Of a stretch of DNA of 64,000 nt, positions 48,865-60,090 are shown piece after piece; the stretch's first letter is position 1; the number at the start of each line of letters is the position of its first letter. The stretch is from Agrocybe praecox. Taxonomy: Eukaryota > Basidiomycota > Agaricomycetes > Agaricales > Agrocybaceae. The stretch is from assembly GCA_964017145.1 (NCBI GenBank), contig OZ024841.1, forward strand, positions 2,852,001 to 2,916,000. Direction: 5' to 3'. A program made the translations under genes and the position numbers. A model generated the notes under the pieces. The model was not told the DNA's origin, searched no databases, and saw only the letters and a list, made by a program, of their open reading frames with translations.

Positions 48865-49226
48865 TTCGTTGCAAGACAGTGTGAGCCAAATATAATGTTC
48901 AGTTGAACTGAGTTTCAATTTGGGTGTCGTTCAAAATAAGCATGGTCAAATTATTGTTCCTCTTTATCTTATCAGATGTCATACGCTCGGTCCCATCAAA
49001 ACGCCATGCATGATCCATCCCAGGATCTGAAGCGACCCTTTGCCGAAATCAAGGATTTGCCTCGAGGCCACTGTCCGCTTCGGACAAAGAACTTTAAGTG
49101 ACATGAGGGAAGGAACGGTGTGCCCATTGTCCGGACTCTGTGTGTGCACCTTGATCAGCCCTGTTTCACTACGACTCCTTCCTCGCCTTAAAACTCAGCT
49201 TCAGGCTGTAATCTGGGCTCTGGAAC

Positions 49227-51442
49227 ATGAACATCACTACTGCTACATCGTCTTCCACGCTCTCGATGGGCGACGACTCTAACCCACTACTGGCAGGATT
49301 ACATTCAACTTTGGGTGCTGTATTTTTCGGGTTTTCCGCAGGTGCAATGTTCGTGATTTCGCTCTGCCACATCTTCGTGTTCTAACTTCTCGTTGATCAA
49401 CCGTCACATATGATTATTAGTCTTTCCGGAATCACTATCAGACAGGCATTCCAGTACTATACAGATTATACTAAAGATACCATCTATCGCAAAGCAACTG
49501 TTGGTGTTTTCTCCGTTTTTGGCGACTGCGAGTTATTGATTAATGCTTCTTTCTCACCTCGGCAGATTGGTCTTGTCTGGTACACTCTTATTCACCTGGC
49601 CAACAAATTCTTTCTTACACTACGCCCAGCTTATTGGATGTTATGCATCTCGCATTCGCCATGACATTGGTTTACAACCTCTTTCTCCAACTACTAGGGT
49701 TTCCAGAGTCAGGGTCAACCGTCCTCTGGTGAGCTTCTTTCTATAGCATACCATTTCCTGACATCTCATTCTCTGCATTGTAGGAGCGTCAAGGTATCCT
49801 TTCACATCCCTGCACTCCGTCGCACATATTTCGTCTAATAGCCCGTCGTCAAGGCCCTAGGAACAGTACAGGTACTTCTGGCTCACTAAAACCGACAACA
49901 ATGTCAAGAAATTAACTCCATTCGCCTATAGACTATCCTCATCCTAATCGTGCAAGGGTAAGCACGTTTTACCTTCCCGATGATCCACTTATTCGCCTCC
50001 GTCTAATCCTTACCACCGACCAGGTTCTATCTCTGGCAAATATGGACTCGTACGTCAAATCCATTGCCACGGGTTTCATTGCCGTCTCTTCTCGAAGTAC
50101 GTACAAAAACATTGACAATACACACACCTACAGTTAGTTTATCCGGCGGACAATTGTTACCCCGGCGCTTCGCACGCGCCGCACAGGTGCGTTAGTCTCT
50201 TTTTTTATCGCGTTTGCATGCTCATCGCCAACTACCCTGCGGCGTGCAGATCTTCGTGGTAATTATATCCCTCTTCTCCGTCGGTGAGTTGGTTGTCTCT
50301 CTAAAAATAATACTAGGAAATCCCCGGACACTAATATTCCCATTTTATTCCGTAGCGGTCGCTGTTGGTGAGTTCCATATTTGCTAGTCACCACGCGACA
50401 TGTCTAATCTTTCAATATGAATCGTGGCAGTCTTTGTGATGCATCTGTGAGAAACTTCCTCTTCTTCGATTATGTTTCTTTTTTCGTTCTTCGACGACTG
50501 TAACGAGATGCTTACGACTTCCCCAAATTATCATAGCACAAAGATCAGCGTCCTTTTGAGCTTCTCATCAGGGTTCGAGGTAAGATTTTCTTTTCTTTCC
50601 TTCCTTCCTTCCTTCCTTTCCCCGCACAATCTACATCAGACAGCAGGAATGACGCTGATGCTGGTGTTTTTTTGTTTTGTTGTTTTTTAACTTCACCGGT
50701 CTGATCGTTCTTTTTATTTCACTTTACTTCTATCTTACAGTACGTTATCTATCTCGGGTTCGGTGCAACCGCAATAGTGGATTGTGCTATCGCAGCTGCC
50801 ATGTGCTTGATTTTACACGAAATGGGCGCCGGAACAGAGAGGAGTGAGAACGTCCTTGAAAGCATCATTCAATATTTCATTGGTTCTGGTCTTCTGACAA
50901 GGTATGGCTAGTACTCAAGGTTTTCTCTCTCTCACAACGCTAATCACGTCGATTACAGTCTGGCTGCCATCATGTGCATCGTACTGGTACATCTCGTTCG
51001 ATAATGTTCTACATTATTTCATAACTGATTTTCCTCGATAGTATGTTGCGAAACCAACCACGCTGATCTACCTGGGCTTGGAGCTCTCTGTTACTCGATG
51101 TAAGCTTATTCGACGCGTGCCCTATTTTTGACTTTTGACTTTCATTTTCCGGGCGGTAGTATACGCCAGTTCGGTTCTAGCGATGTAGGTATTTTTCATA
51201 TCTCTCAATGATCCAACTAACAAGGTTAATCTAGGTCCAATGCACGAAAAGGACTGCATCGAAAGTTGAATGAAACTATGGAACTAAAATTCCCAAGCAA
51301 CATGTTCTTCGGAGAACCTGAAGCCATGTCCGATACAGTTTCATTAATTGGGTCAAATCGTTTCTCCCTAGGCCAGGAAACCAAATACGCGGAAAGCGAT
51401 ATTAGTAGCATAAGCGGTATGTTGGAATACCCTGGGTGGTAA
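49227..51442 (+). CDS. DUF6534 multi-pass membrane protein with micro-exons
   Basis: Many small exons, some under 20 bp, join to a DUF6534-type protein. The order is MNITTATSSSTLSMGDDSNP, LLAGLHSTLGAVFFGFSAGA, GITIRQAFQYYTDYTKDT, ATIGLVCLLDVMHLAFAM and FLQLLGFPESGSTVLWSV. Later exons give a hydrophobic FIAVSS region, EYVIYLGFGATAIVDCAIAA, ESIIQYFIGSGLLTSLAAIM and AKPTTLIYLGLELSVTRLYA. The hydrophilic cytoplasmic tail ends GMLEYPGW. Seven or so membrane spans are expected by family. Family function is unknown; expansions are typical of mushroom genomes. Intron phases were checked only at several junctions (for example the pair around ATIGLVCLLDVM). A pyrimidine microsatellite at about 50597-50619 lies inside an intron. 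Confidence 0.75.
50597..50619. repeat. (ttcc)n microsatellite in an intron
   Basis: Five or so cct/tcc tetranucleotide units in a pyrimidine tract inside the DUF6534 gene. Confidence 0.8.
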
Positions 51443-51659
51443 GACCTGGACTAATGCCACCCAAACAGATAAAAAAGTATTGACAAGGACGACAAATAGT
51501 TCTGTCACCATTACGACATCCAGACATTATACAGTATAACATAACGGTCCACGTAGACATTTCATGATCCATCTTCAATTCTCCTTCTCGGGGAGCATCA
51601 CAAAACATCGGAACCCCCTCAATGTAGAAAAATGCATAATTACAGTCTTCAGGTCGACT

Positions 51660-53827
51660 TTATAAACGACCTAGGTTTCGAAGCATAACATTATGCAATG
51701 CCATGTTGTCATCCTGATCTAGCGACCAGGTAAAGCATCCTGCCATCCCAGACGTCCTTGCGAATTTGGTCTTACTCTCGAAGCTATATGTGTCGTCGTA
51801 GGTGACGACAGTCTTCCGACTCGTATTGTAAATAAACTGAAAGTCATCAAGCAAATATATTCGGGAAATAAATCGGACACCTTACTGGAGTATCGCTACA
51901 GTCATCCCAAGCTAAACATAGAACCATCTGATTAGAATGAAGAATTTTAGCATACGCAAAACGACGTGCCTGAAGTGTATCCGTTCGCGCTTTCGTAGTG
52001 TCCTTCATTATTTCGCACCAGGGCACCCGTCTCGATCATCTGGCCGAAAGGAATTTGCTGACCCCATAGATGGCTAAGGTCACCAGGCGGCGCAGAGATC
52101 CTGGGCTTGGGTGGTTGTTTCTGCATACGATGAGGCGGGAATCTCTTGAGGGGGCTTGTAGATAATTTCTTGTCGGTGCTCTTCGAGACATAGCCGTAAA
52201 GAGGTAGGCCCAAAAGTAAATGGCTCGCGGGCATGCCTGCTTGCGTCCATTCGGCAAAGGCGCCTTCAGCAGATGCTTTGGGCTGGCTAGATGAGCCGCA
52301 CAAATCACCTTCAATTAAACGTCAATCAGAGGTACGGTTACAGAGCGGCAATCCACATACCAAGTGGGGCATTAGGTCCAGGATGCTCAGACGACGAGAA
52401 TACATCATAGTTCCTGAACATTCAATTGTCAACAAGTGTTTGAAAATCTCAAAAGAAAAAGAAAAAACGGACATGATGTTGACATAGGTTATATACTTGG
52501 CATACTCCGAAACATCCTTGAGAGGCTTTCCATTTTCTTCCAGCCACGGCAACTGCGTAACAGCGGCAGAAATAATTTTCGAATTGCCTATGTGTATTGC
52601 ATGATAGATGCCACCATAAACAAATCAAACATGCACCTACCAAGTGCGTTCCGGAGTAGCTTTAAGAAAGCCAGGAAGTTGCAAGCATCAGCTGGCGCGT
52701 GTGGATTTCCTGCTCCAGAGTCGTTGGGATACTCCTGGAAATAAAGTAACTAAAGACTGGAAAGATATATAGACATATAGTCACTCACCCAGTCGATATC
52801 TATACCTAGTGAATATTGGTATAAACACCAAAACCCAAAGGAACGATTCATCTTGGAATACAGACCATCTAAACCAAACGAATCTACCACTTCAGCCATC
52901 GCTTTAACAAGTCCGGCGCGACTGTCTTCCGTAGACATAGCTTGACTATACCAATGGCTACCGCTCCAGCCTCCTACAAATGTGCGCATATATTTTAAAT
53001 AAAAGCGCGGATTTAATGGCGGAAGTCATACTGACCAACAGAAAGAATGATTCTCGTCCCGCACCCACTGCTCTGTGCGCTCGAAATAAGTTTCTTCAAC
53101 GTTTCCTGAGTTCCGTCCTCCCAGTTAATTCCAGACTTGTCGTTTGGAGTGGCAAAGGCTGTGCAGTTAACTCTGTGAGATAACCATCTGAGGAACAAGA
53201 GGATTCAACTGACCAAAGAACAAAATGTCGAATTTTGCGAAGTCAATTTTGTCAGGAGGGTTTGTATCCGAAGCCCAAGATGGATAGTAAGACGCAGCAA
53301 TGAATCTGCGTTTATCCTCCGGCTCGTCAAAGAGACGTGTTGCCGTCAACGATGCCTTCGAAGTCATTTCTTGAACCATGACAGTTGGACCAGGGGTATA
53401 TTCACCAACTGAAAGGAAGCCCAGGACTTCGGGGTGGTTTCGAAGCTGAATATCACAAATGATATGAGTCAGATACATCTCAAACCCTCTCTTGCGCTCC
53501 TCGATAAGCTCGTCATTGACCCAAGCAGAGGGTACTAATGTACTTGAGAAGCAGCGTTTGGGTGGAAATGGGAAGGAACTAGCAAGACGGTCCCTCAGAG
53601 AAGCAAACTAAAGTTCGGAAAGAAGTGGTCATCAGTCATGATGATACATAGAGAGAAGATAAAGTGTATATATGCGCCATATATTGGAGACATACCTCAG
53701 AGTATCGTCGGAGGACTTCGTATTCCTTGCCATTCTCGAGCACAACATTGATAACATACAAGACATGGGGTTGTGGAGTGGAGGACGTCGTATGGTTAGC
53801 GATAAGGATTGAGCTGATTGCAGACAT
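51660..53827 (-). CDS. PX-GH18 fusion protein, copy C (intact motifs)
   Basis: Starting at ATG 53827 (MSAISSILIANHTTSSTPQP) the product has no signal peptide. Residues about 20-125 form a PX domain: HVLYVINVVLENGKEYEVL, RRYSE joined across an intron to FASLRDRL, FPFPPKRCF, then LIEERKRGFEMYL. These carry the usual Arg, PPxR and Arg positions that contact phosphoinositides. After a linker, GH18 begins at IAASYYPSWA. It keeps RIILSVGGWSGSHWYSQ, the catalytic DGIDIDWE (spanning two introns), EYPNDSGAG, PWLEENGKPL, LLLGLPLYGY and MAGCFTWSLDQDD. The stop is at 51660-51662. PX domains bind phosphoinositides at endosomes or vacuoles, and GH18 enzymes hydrolyse chitin. It is the last gene of a three-gene tandem array; an intron splits the catalytic DG/I, as in copy B but not copy A. 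Confidence 0.87.
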
Positions 53828-54187
53828 GAAAGCACCACAAAGAAAGAAGAGGAAAGAATGAAGATTGTTGTGAGTTTCATCCTTTCTACTTTATATACAT
53901 ACCCCCTTTGTGTACCCGTGATTTGAGTTACCAAAGAGGCAAGTAGACTTCCTAGTTTGGGAAGTATCTAACAAGCAGTCGTCCATGAAGTCATGTGTGA
54001 ACAGTTCCTATATTATCGGTCGGGTGATTACAGTCACTATACTAGATCGTAAAGTTCGTCGCGGTCGTCAAGGGTCGTGGAAGATAAAGAGTAACGTGGC
54101 GTAAGGAGCTGGAATCTATAGATTAACGAGGGTGAAAAACAGATAAATAGAACCTGTCTGCTTGAATTTTTAAAGTGGGATCCTGCC
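53828..54187. other. Intergenic spacer between PX-GH18 copies B and C
   Basis: The 360-bp spacer holds the copy C promoter and the 3' flank of copy B. Nothing else was recognised. Confidence 0.5.
53890..53897 (-). promoter_or_regulatory. TATA box of PX-GH18 copy C
   Basis: On the minus strand TATATAAA lies about 63 bp upstream of the ATG at 53827. Confidence 0.5.
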
Positions 54188-56906
54188 TTAAATATTTTTG
54201 CCCATGACTGTTCGAATGACATCTTGGAGAGTGTAGCCATCGTCCTGCATATTCAAGTAAGCAACGGGGGTCGCAGAAAGGTACAACGACAAACGCACCT
54301 GATCGATAGACCAAGTTGCACATCCGGCGAACCCATTTTCCTGAGCGAATTTGACCTTCGCAGCAAGAGAGCGAGTGTCTGAAAGGTTTTCAGCATATTG
54401 AGGTATATAAAAAAATGCACCAAAGTTACTTACTGTCGAATGTGACCAATACCTTCTTCTCAGAGCTAAAAAGGTACTAGAAACGGGCATCAAAAATTGC
54501 ACGACTTCGAAGTATAAAAAATTAACATACTGGAGTTGAGCTAGCATCGTCCCAGGCTACGATTCGCGATTGAAAAATATTTCCCTGTACCAGAAAAGGA
54601 AAACGTACCCAAGGTATAACCAGTTCCTTGTCCATAATTTCCGTCAAATCGCTTGACCAATGCACCAGAGCTAACGAGGTGCTTAAAAGATATCGGCCTA
54701 TTCCACCAAGTTTCGAGTGGTTCACCAGGTTTAATTTCAGCCTTCAGGTCCTGGCTGGAGATGTCTTTATGAGCGCCCTTGAAAGAATGACTGGCGAAGC
54801 TCTCGAAAGTCTGGTTTGCGAGCATGCGGGTACCGCTATTCAGGTACGTCCTCTTGCTCTTGAAGACGTAGCCGAATAGAGGTATACCAAGAAGCATCTA
54901 TATGCGCTTATAAGTGATGTTCGTCATTAAATCCAGATATCAAAGTGACCAACCTTCGAAGATGGGAAGCCAGCGTTGCGCCACTGCGCAAGGGCAGCTT
55001 CTCCTGTGGTCTGTAGCTTTCTCTGACTCTTGATGACGTCGTCTGGAAATTGCCTTCAGCGCATAAGTCTCATTTTTGGCAGTGAGCGTACACACCTAAT
55101 GGAGCATTAGGACCCGGAGAAGACGACGCATACACACTGTAATTCCTAGAAAAAAATTAATACAATATCACCCGAGACTTATGAGGCCGCATACATGATA
55201 TTGAGGTAGGTCAGGTTCTCCGCGAATTCGGTCGCATTGCTAATAGGAATACCCTCGGGACCAAGCCAAGGGGTGTGTCCAGCAGCAACAGAAATAATCT
55301 TTTCAGGGCCTAGGGAAGACAGATCAGAGATGCCGTGGTTGACAGAAGTAGGAAAAGACGTACCGAGCGCAGACCTCAAAGACTGAATCAACAGAAGAAA
55401 ATTAGCAGTGTCTTCAGGTGAGTAGGGGTTTCCGGACCCTTTCGAGTTCGGAAATTCCTATAAATCATAATCGGTGAATTTTTTTTTTTTTTTTTTTGTT
55501 ATGGGATTTATTGTCGGTTAGAATACTCTAATATAGACATTGGCCTTTCTCTACTTTACAACTACGAGGCCCCAATGCCCGTCTAAGGAGTTCCCCCCAG
55601 TGAGTCTGAGCGATCGAAGGAGGCGTGCCCGTGGCACTCGCTCCCCCTTCGACCCCGGCAAGGAAACACCGTTTTCGACTCCACTGTTAGGAGGGAGGAC
55701 GGGGCGAGGCGTGCTCCGATGTAGGCCAGATTTCGGCCTTGATTGCTGGTTTGTTCACTCGGCTGCTTTAGGAAGATGCAGCTTGTTGGGGCGGCGGTGA
55801 ATACATTGCGCACTAGCCGAAAAGTTGATCATGTACCCAATCGAGATTGATGCCTAAAATAAATTTTAAAAATTAGAAGACGCCACTGATGAATAATGGG
55901 ATTCAAATGCACCATCTACACCATGATCTTTGACCGCTGCCACCACGCTTTCGACAAAGGTTGAACGATTGACCATCGAAGAACAAGTCTGACTGAACCA
56001 TTGGCTACCTTCCCATCCGCCTAGAAGAAAGTTATGAAATAAAATATGACATGATGCATAGAGGTGACTAACCAATGGTTAAAAACAATTTGGGTGCCGG
56101 CCTGGCTCGATTGAGCACTCGAAACCAAGCGTTTAAGCACCGAGCTAGTACCAGCACCCCAGTCTAGCCTAGATTCAGCATTTGGAGTGACAAAACCTAA
56201 AGCTAGATGAGCCACCGACAGGACCGTTATACGAGAAGAAACTTGCCAAAATAGAGAAGATCAAATTTCTGAAAGTTCAAGCTTTCTGGGGGCATGTCGT
56301 TTGCACACCATTCCGGATAGTATGCAGCTGAGATAAGAGAAGGCTTCGTGATCTTTGAAGCCCTTTGCAAAGAAAAGAAGGAAGAAATTGCTTTGCGCGA
56401 AAGCGTAGAAGGAAGCACGTCCTCGACATCGAGTTCAGAGCCAAAAGGAATGACTGTTTCGCGCGCGAGGAAGTCTTGAATAAAAGGGGTATTTGCGTAT
56501 TCTGGAGCCCACAAGATTGAAGTAAGGTATCTCGCAATACCGGCTTTACGTTCTGCAATTAGCTGGTCGTCTATCCATGCCGAAGGAAAAAACAAAGTTA
56601 GGAGCACCCGCTTGGGAGGGAACGGAAATCTATCTCGCAAAGCTTCTGAAGAATGCGATCAGCTTGAAGAATGTCGAACGAAATGTTTAGGCTCACCATG
56701 CAAAGCAACAAACTACAAACCCAGGTCAAAAAACCCTGCAAAATTACAACACATTGAAAACATACCTCGGAATATCTACGTTCAATCACAGTACGGGTTG
56801 AATTGACTGTGATCTCGACGACATAAACAACGTGAGGCTGGGGAAGAGAAGCTGTCGTGTGCCTGTTAATGACTACAGTGGCCAAGGTGAGCTCAAAGGG
56901 TTGCAA
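54188..56906 (-). pseudogene. PX-GH18 fusion gene, copy B (decaying)
   Basis: Gene layout matches copies A and C: ATG 56906, PX domain (HVVYVVEITVNST, RRYSE|FVALHEALRDRF, FPPKRVL, LIAERKAGIARYL), then GH18 from ISAAYYPEW to DDGYTLQDVIRTVMGKNI. Three lesions are visible. First, a T5 run (plus-strand 56081-56085) puts the exon before GGWEGSQWFS one base out of phase; four T would restore the family spacing. Second, the catalytic motif reads DGINLDWE instead of DGxDxDWE. Third, the intron between Trp and Glu of that motif is 379 bp (55458-55836) because it carries a retroposon. The rest of the frame is well conserved, so decay is recent. A chitin-binding, non-catalytic role would be possible if splicing rescued the frame, but I see no splice sites that do so. 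Confidence 0.72.
55480..55794 (-). mobile_element. Poly(A)-tailed retroposon (SINE or 5'-truncated LINE)
   Basis: The minus strand of this 315-bp GC-rich block ends in AATAAATCCCATAAC and then a run of about 18 A. It is flanked by an 8-bp direct repeat, cggtgaat at 55472-55479 and 55795-55802, a target-site duplication. This combination marks target-primed reverse transcription. The body matches no gene I recognise; a weak B-box-like GGGTCGAAGGG is present, so a pol III SINE is possible, and a LINE 3' fragment equally so. It sits in an intron of copy B in the same transcriptional orientation. Confidence 0.82.
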
Positions 56907-57766
56907 GTTGACGCTGTTAGCAGTATAAATAAGTTTCTAATAGTTCAGAGGTCCTCCCAATCCTCAGAGATACAAATTTGGGATCCATCCAGCATTGTTC
57001 CCTTTGTTTCAGGAGCACCTTCGTTGGATCCAATCGACACCATAGTGGAACAGCTGCTTTGTTGTCGTTGTTGTTGTTCGATACTACTGATCTCGAGTAT
57101 GAGGAGGTACTAGCTGCAGACTGCCCATATCCGAGCTACTCATGCTAAGACATCCAGAATTTGTTATTCACCCATTTGTAAGGACTAAGAATTGACGAAT
57201 GGTGTAAGTGAGCCTGAAATCATCCGATTCTCAAGTTTTAACTTTTGAACAATTCTGCGTGTAGTTTCCAGTCCATTCACTGATAGTACCAGCAACAAGT
57301 AAGATTGTTCGGTCACTAGCTACCAGGGGACTGTGGAGACTGGAAAAGAACACGAGAGTTTCCACCAGGACAAGAAAATTAACATGGATCTTTGACTTCC
57401 GTCGACCCTTCCAGGAAATAGATTCCGGGCTTCCAATTTAGGAACATAATATGACACGATCACGTTTCTTGAAACAATTATTGACTACGCGTCCGCGACG
57501 CGAATTTTAACCAAGTTGAAGTTCGTCGCAGTGACGCAGTCACTGACTCACTTACGAAGAAGTCAAATTGAACGACTGCATAAAAATCAGCTCCAGGAAT
57601 AAAGTCATATATATTTAAGTTGCTGCATAATACTAGAAGCTATATAAACGAATTTTAATAAAGACACTACTACAACAAGGAAGCTAGCATATATATAGTC
57701 ATAAGGTCGTAAAAAGGTAGCCAACGCTCTGGTAATAAAGCATAATGATAAATCACTATAGTCGAT
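56907..57766. other. Intergenic region between PX-GH18 copies A and B
   Basis: The 860-bp spacer contains copy B's promoter side and copy A's 3' flank. A GC-rich inverted motif (cgcgtccgcgacgcg) lies at about 57488-57502. No gene is seen. Confidence 0.45.
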
Positions 57767-60031
57767 TCACTTCAAGCCAAGTCCATTGCGTATGGAGTTG
57801 TGCAAAGTGTATCCGTCGTCCTGATCAAGCGACCAGGTGAAGCAACCAGCCATTCCACTGGATTTGGCAAACTTAGCTTTATCGGTCAGAGACCATGTAT
57901 CTAGATTCGCGTTTAGCTATATTCCCAGCAATACAGACAAATATGTAAAAAAGGATTTACCATCATGGGTGACCACCGTTGTTTGCGCCTGATTGAAGAG
58001 ATAAGGTGTGCTGCTGCAGTCATCCCATCCTAAAAAGAAAAAGGATCATAAGCAATGTAGATACAAGGGAAAAAGGAGGACGTACCCATGGTAAAGCCGC
58101 CGGCCTGGCCATAATTTCCATCGGAGCGTTTCTGCAAAGCGCCGGCCTTCACAATCTCGTTGAAAGGGATTTGTTTTCCCCACCAACGAGTAAGTGAGGC
58201 CATAGCTTTCATTTCGCCCTCAGGTTCACCGGTATTTGGGTGAGCTCCATTGAGGAAAGAAGTGATTACTTTGCCATTCTCGCCATCTTTCTCCTCCTTG
58301 TGCAACAACACCATCTGCTCGGAAGGCATCGAACTGCCGGTGAGGACGGTCTTGGAACTCTTGGAAACGTACCCATAGAGAGCCAAACCGAGGAGCATCT
58401 TCAAAGTTAAATGTAAGGGACAAAAAAAAGATCCAAAGTAAAGAAACTTTACTTTGCTTGCAGGGAATTCAGCCGCAGTCCATGCAGCAAGGGCACCTGC
58501 GGCACTGGCGGTAGGCTGTTTGGAAGTCTTGCAAAGGTCAGCTTTACAAGAGGCGTCAGATGTACAGAATTTACAAAAAAAAAAAAAAAAGACTACACAC
58601 CCAGAGGGGCATTAGGTCCAGGTGTAGCTGAAGCTCCCCAAACGTCGTAATTCCTGCAATGGACATTAAAGAAATAAAACGACAAGTAGAAAGGAAAGAC
58701 GAACATGATGCAGATATAGTCCATTTCGTTTGCATACGCAGAAACGTCGGAAAGAGGCCTGCTATTAGACCCCAACCAAGGAGTGTGCGCAACCGCAGCA
58801 GATATAATCTTGCGCGGACCTGTTGGGTTTTTTAGTGATAACGTGAAAAAGGAAACGAAGAAGAACCAACCCAAAGAGATCCTCAACAGCTTGAAAAGGC
58901 TGAGAAGATTAGCCGAATCCACAGCGGAGTATGGCTGGCCGGCTCCAGCGCTATTTGGGAACTCCTGCAAAAGGAAGCATCAGAATAAGTGTCGGTGATA
59001 TACATTGAACACAATTCTTACCCAATCAAAATCAACACCATCAAGATTGAAAGTGTTGACGAATGAGTTGATAGAGGTCACAAACTTGGTCCGGTTTGCA
59101 GCCGTGGAGGCAGCTTGACTGAAATAATAGCAGCCACCCCAACCACCTGAGAAAGAAAATATATAAGATACAACGGTACACAAACAAGCCCCAAGAAACA
59201 TACCGATGGAGATGACGATTCGAGTGCTATATCCACTGCCGCGCGCAGCAGACACCAAGCGTTTCAAAATAGACTGGCTGTTGGCCGAAACGCTAAGAGT
59301 GTTCGAGGAGCTCGGAGTTCCGAAGGCTAATTGATTCAAGGTAAGTATAGAATAAAAAATCGACCAGAATCAGATACTGACCAAAGAACAAAATATCGAA
59401 CTTCGAGAAATCGAGGTTCTCGGGAGGCCTGGTGGAGGCGGACCAGTCTGGATAGTAAGCAGCCGCAAGCATGGCCGCTTGAGCGCTAACTTCTGAATTC
59501 AAATTGCCAGAAGTGATTTCCAAAGCCTTCTTGCGCGTCAAAGTCGATGGCAAGGAGTCCTCGAGATTGTACTTGTTCTTGCGTTGCAACGTCTCCGCCG
59601 AGAGGAACTCCCAGACAAGAGCTTTGTCCTTGTACTTGGGGGTCGACAGGACATCATAAAGATATTCTGCCAATCCGACCTTGCGTTCGGCGATGAGATC
59701 ATCATCGACCCAAGCGGAAGGGATAAAAGTAGTCGCGAGGAGTCGCTTGGGGGGAAGGTTGTAAGGATCCTTCAAGGCCTCTGTAAAAGAATCAGTATTT
59801 CCAAAATTTCAAGTATGAGACATCAATGTACCATGAAGAGCCACAAACTACGGTAAGAAGGAAGGTTTGTCAGTCAAATACCCAAACGAAAAGAATACCT
59901 TAACGTACTTCAGAGTACCTCTTGTGACTAGTGAACTCTTTGCCGTCGATAGTGACTTGGATGGTATAAATGACATGAGGGCGAGGATGGGACGCGGTTG
60001 TATGAGTAGAAATCAGTACTGCAGGAGTCAT
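57767..60031 (-). CDS. PX-GH18 fusion protein, copy A (intact motifs)
   Basis: ATG 60031 opens MTPAVLISTHTTASHPRPHV with no signal peptide. The PX domain (about residues 18-125) reads VIYTIQVTIDGKEFTSHK, RYSE|FVALHEALKDPY across two introns, NLPPKRLLATTFIPSAW, LIAERKVGLAEYLYDVL. The linker is charged. GH18 starts at AAAYYPDWSA and contains RIVISIGGWGGCYYFSQ, the intact catalytic DGVDFDWE, EFPNSAGAGQPY, PWLGSNSRPLSDV, MLLGLALYGYVSKSS, GWDDCSSTPYLF and MAGCFTWSLDQDDGYTL. It ends RNGLGLK. Relative to copy C it carries an extra hydrophilic loop (KEEKDGENGKVITSFLNGAH). It should be a chitinase with membrane-lipid targeting acting inside the cell, by domain inference. It is first in the array by transcription order. 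Confidence 0.9.
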
Positions 60032-60080
60032 ATTGAGGAAAGGAAAGACGGTGTTTGATAGATTCAGAAACGAGTTGGGA

Positions 60081-60090
60081 ATATTTTATA
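60081..60090 (-). promoter_or_regulatory. TATA box of PX-GH18 copy A
   Basis: On the minus strand TATAAAATAT lies about 50 bp upstream of the ATG at 60031. Confidence 0.6.

Noticed and set aside
53632..53934. Alternative minus-strand frame with a hydrophobic start resembling a signal peptide (TIFILSSSFFVVLSCLQSAQ)
   Set aside because: It is in a different frame from the PX exon of copy C and cannot be joined to it without an unsupported splice; the other copies have no equivalent.
55540..55813. Open frames on both strands inside the retroposon
   Set aside because: Frames of 76-86 codons with no reverse-transcriptase or endonuclease motif; they are by-products of GC-rich sequence.
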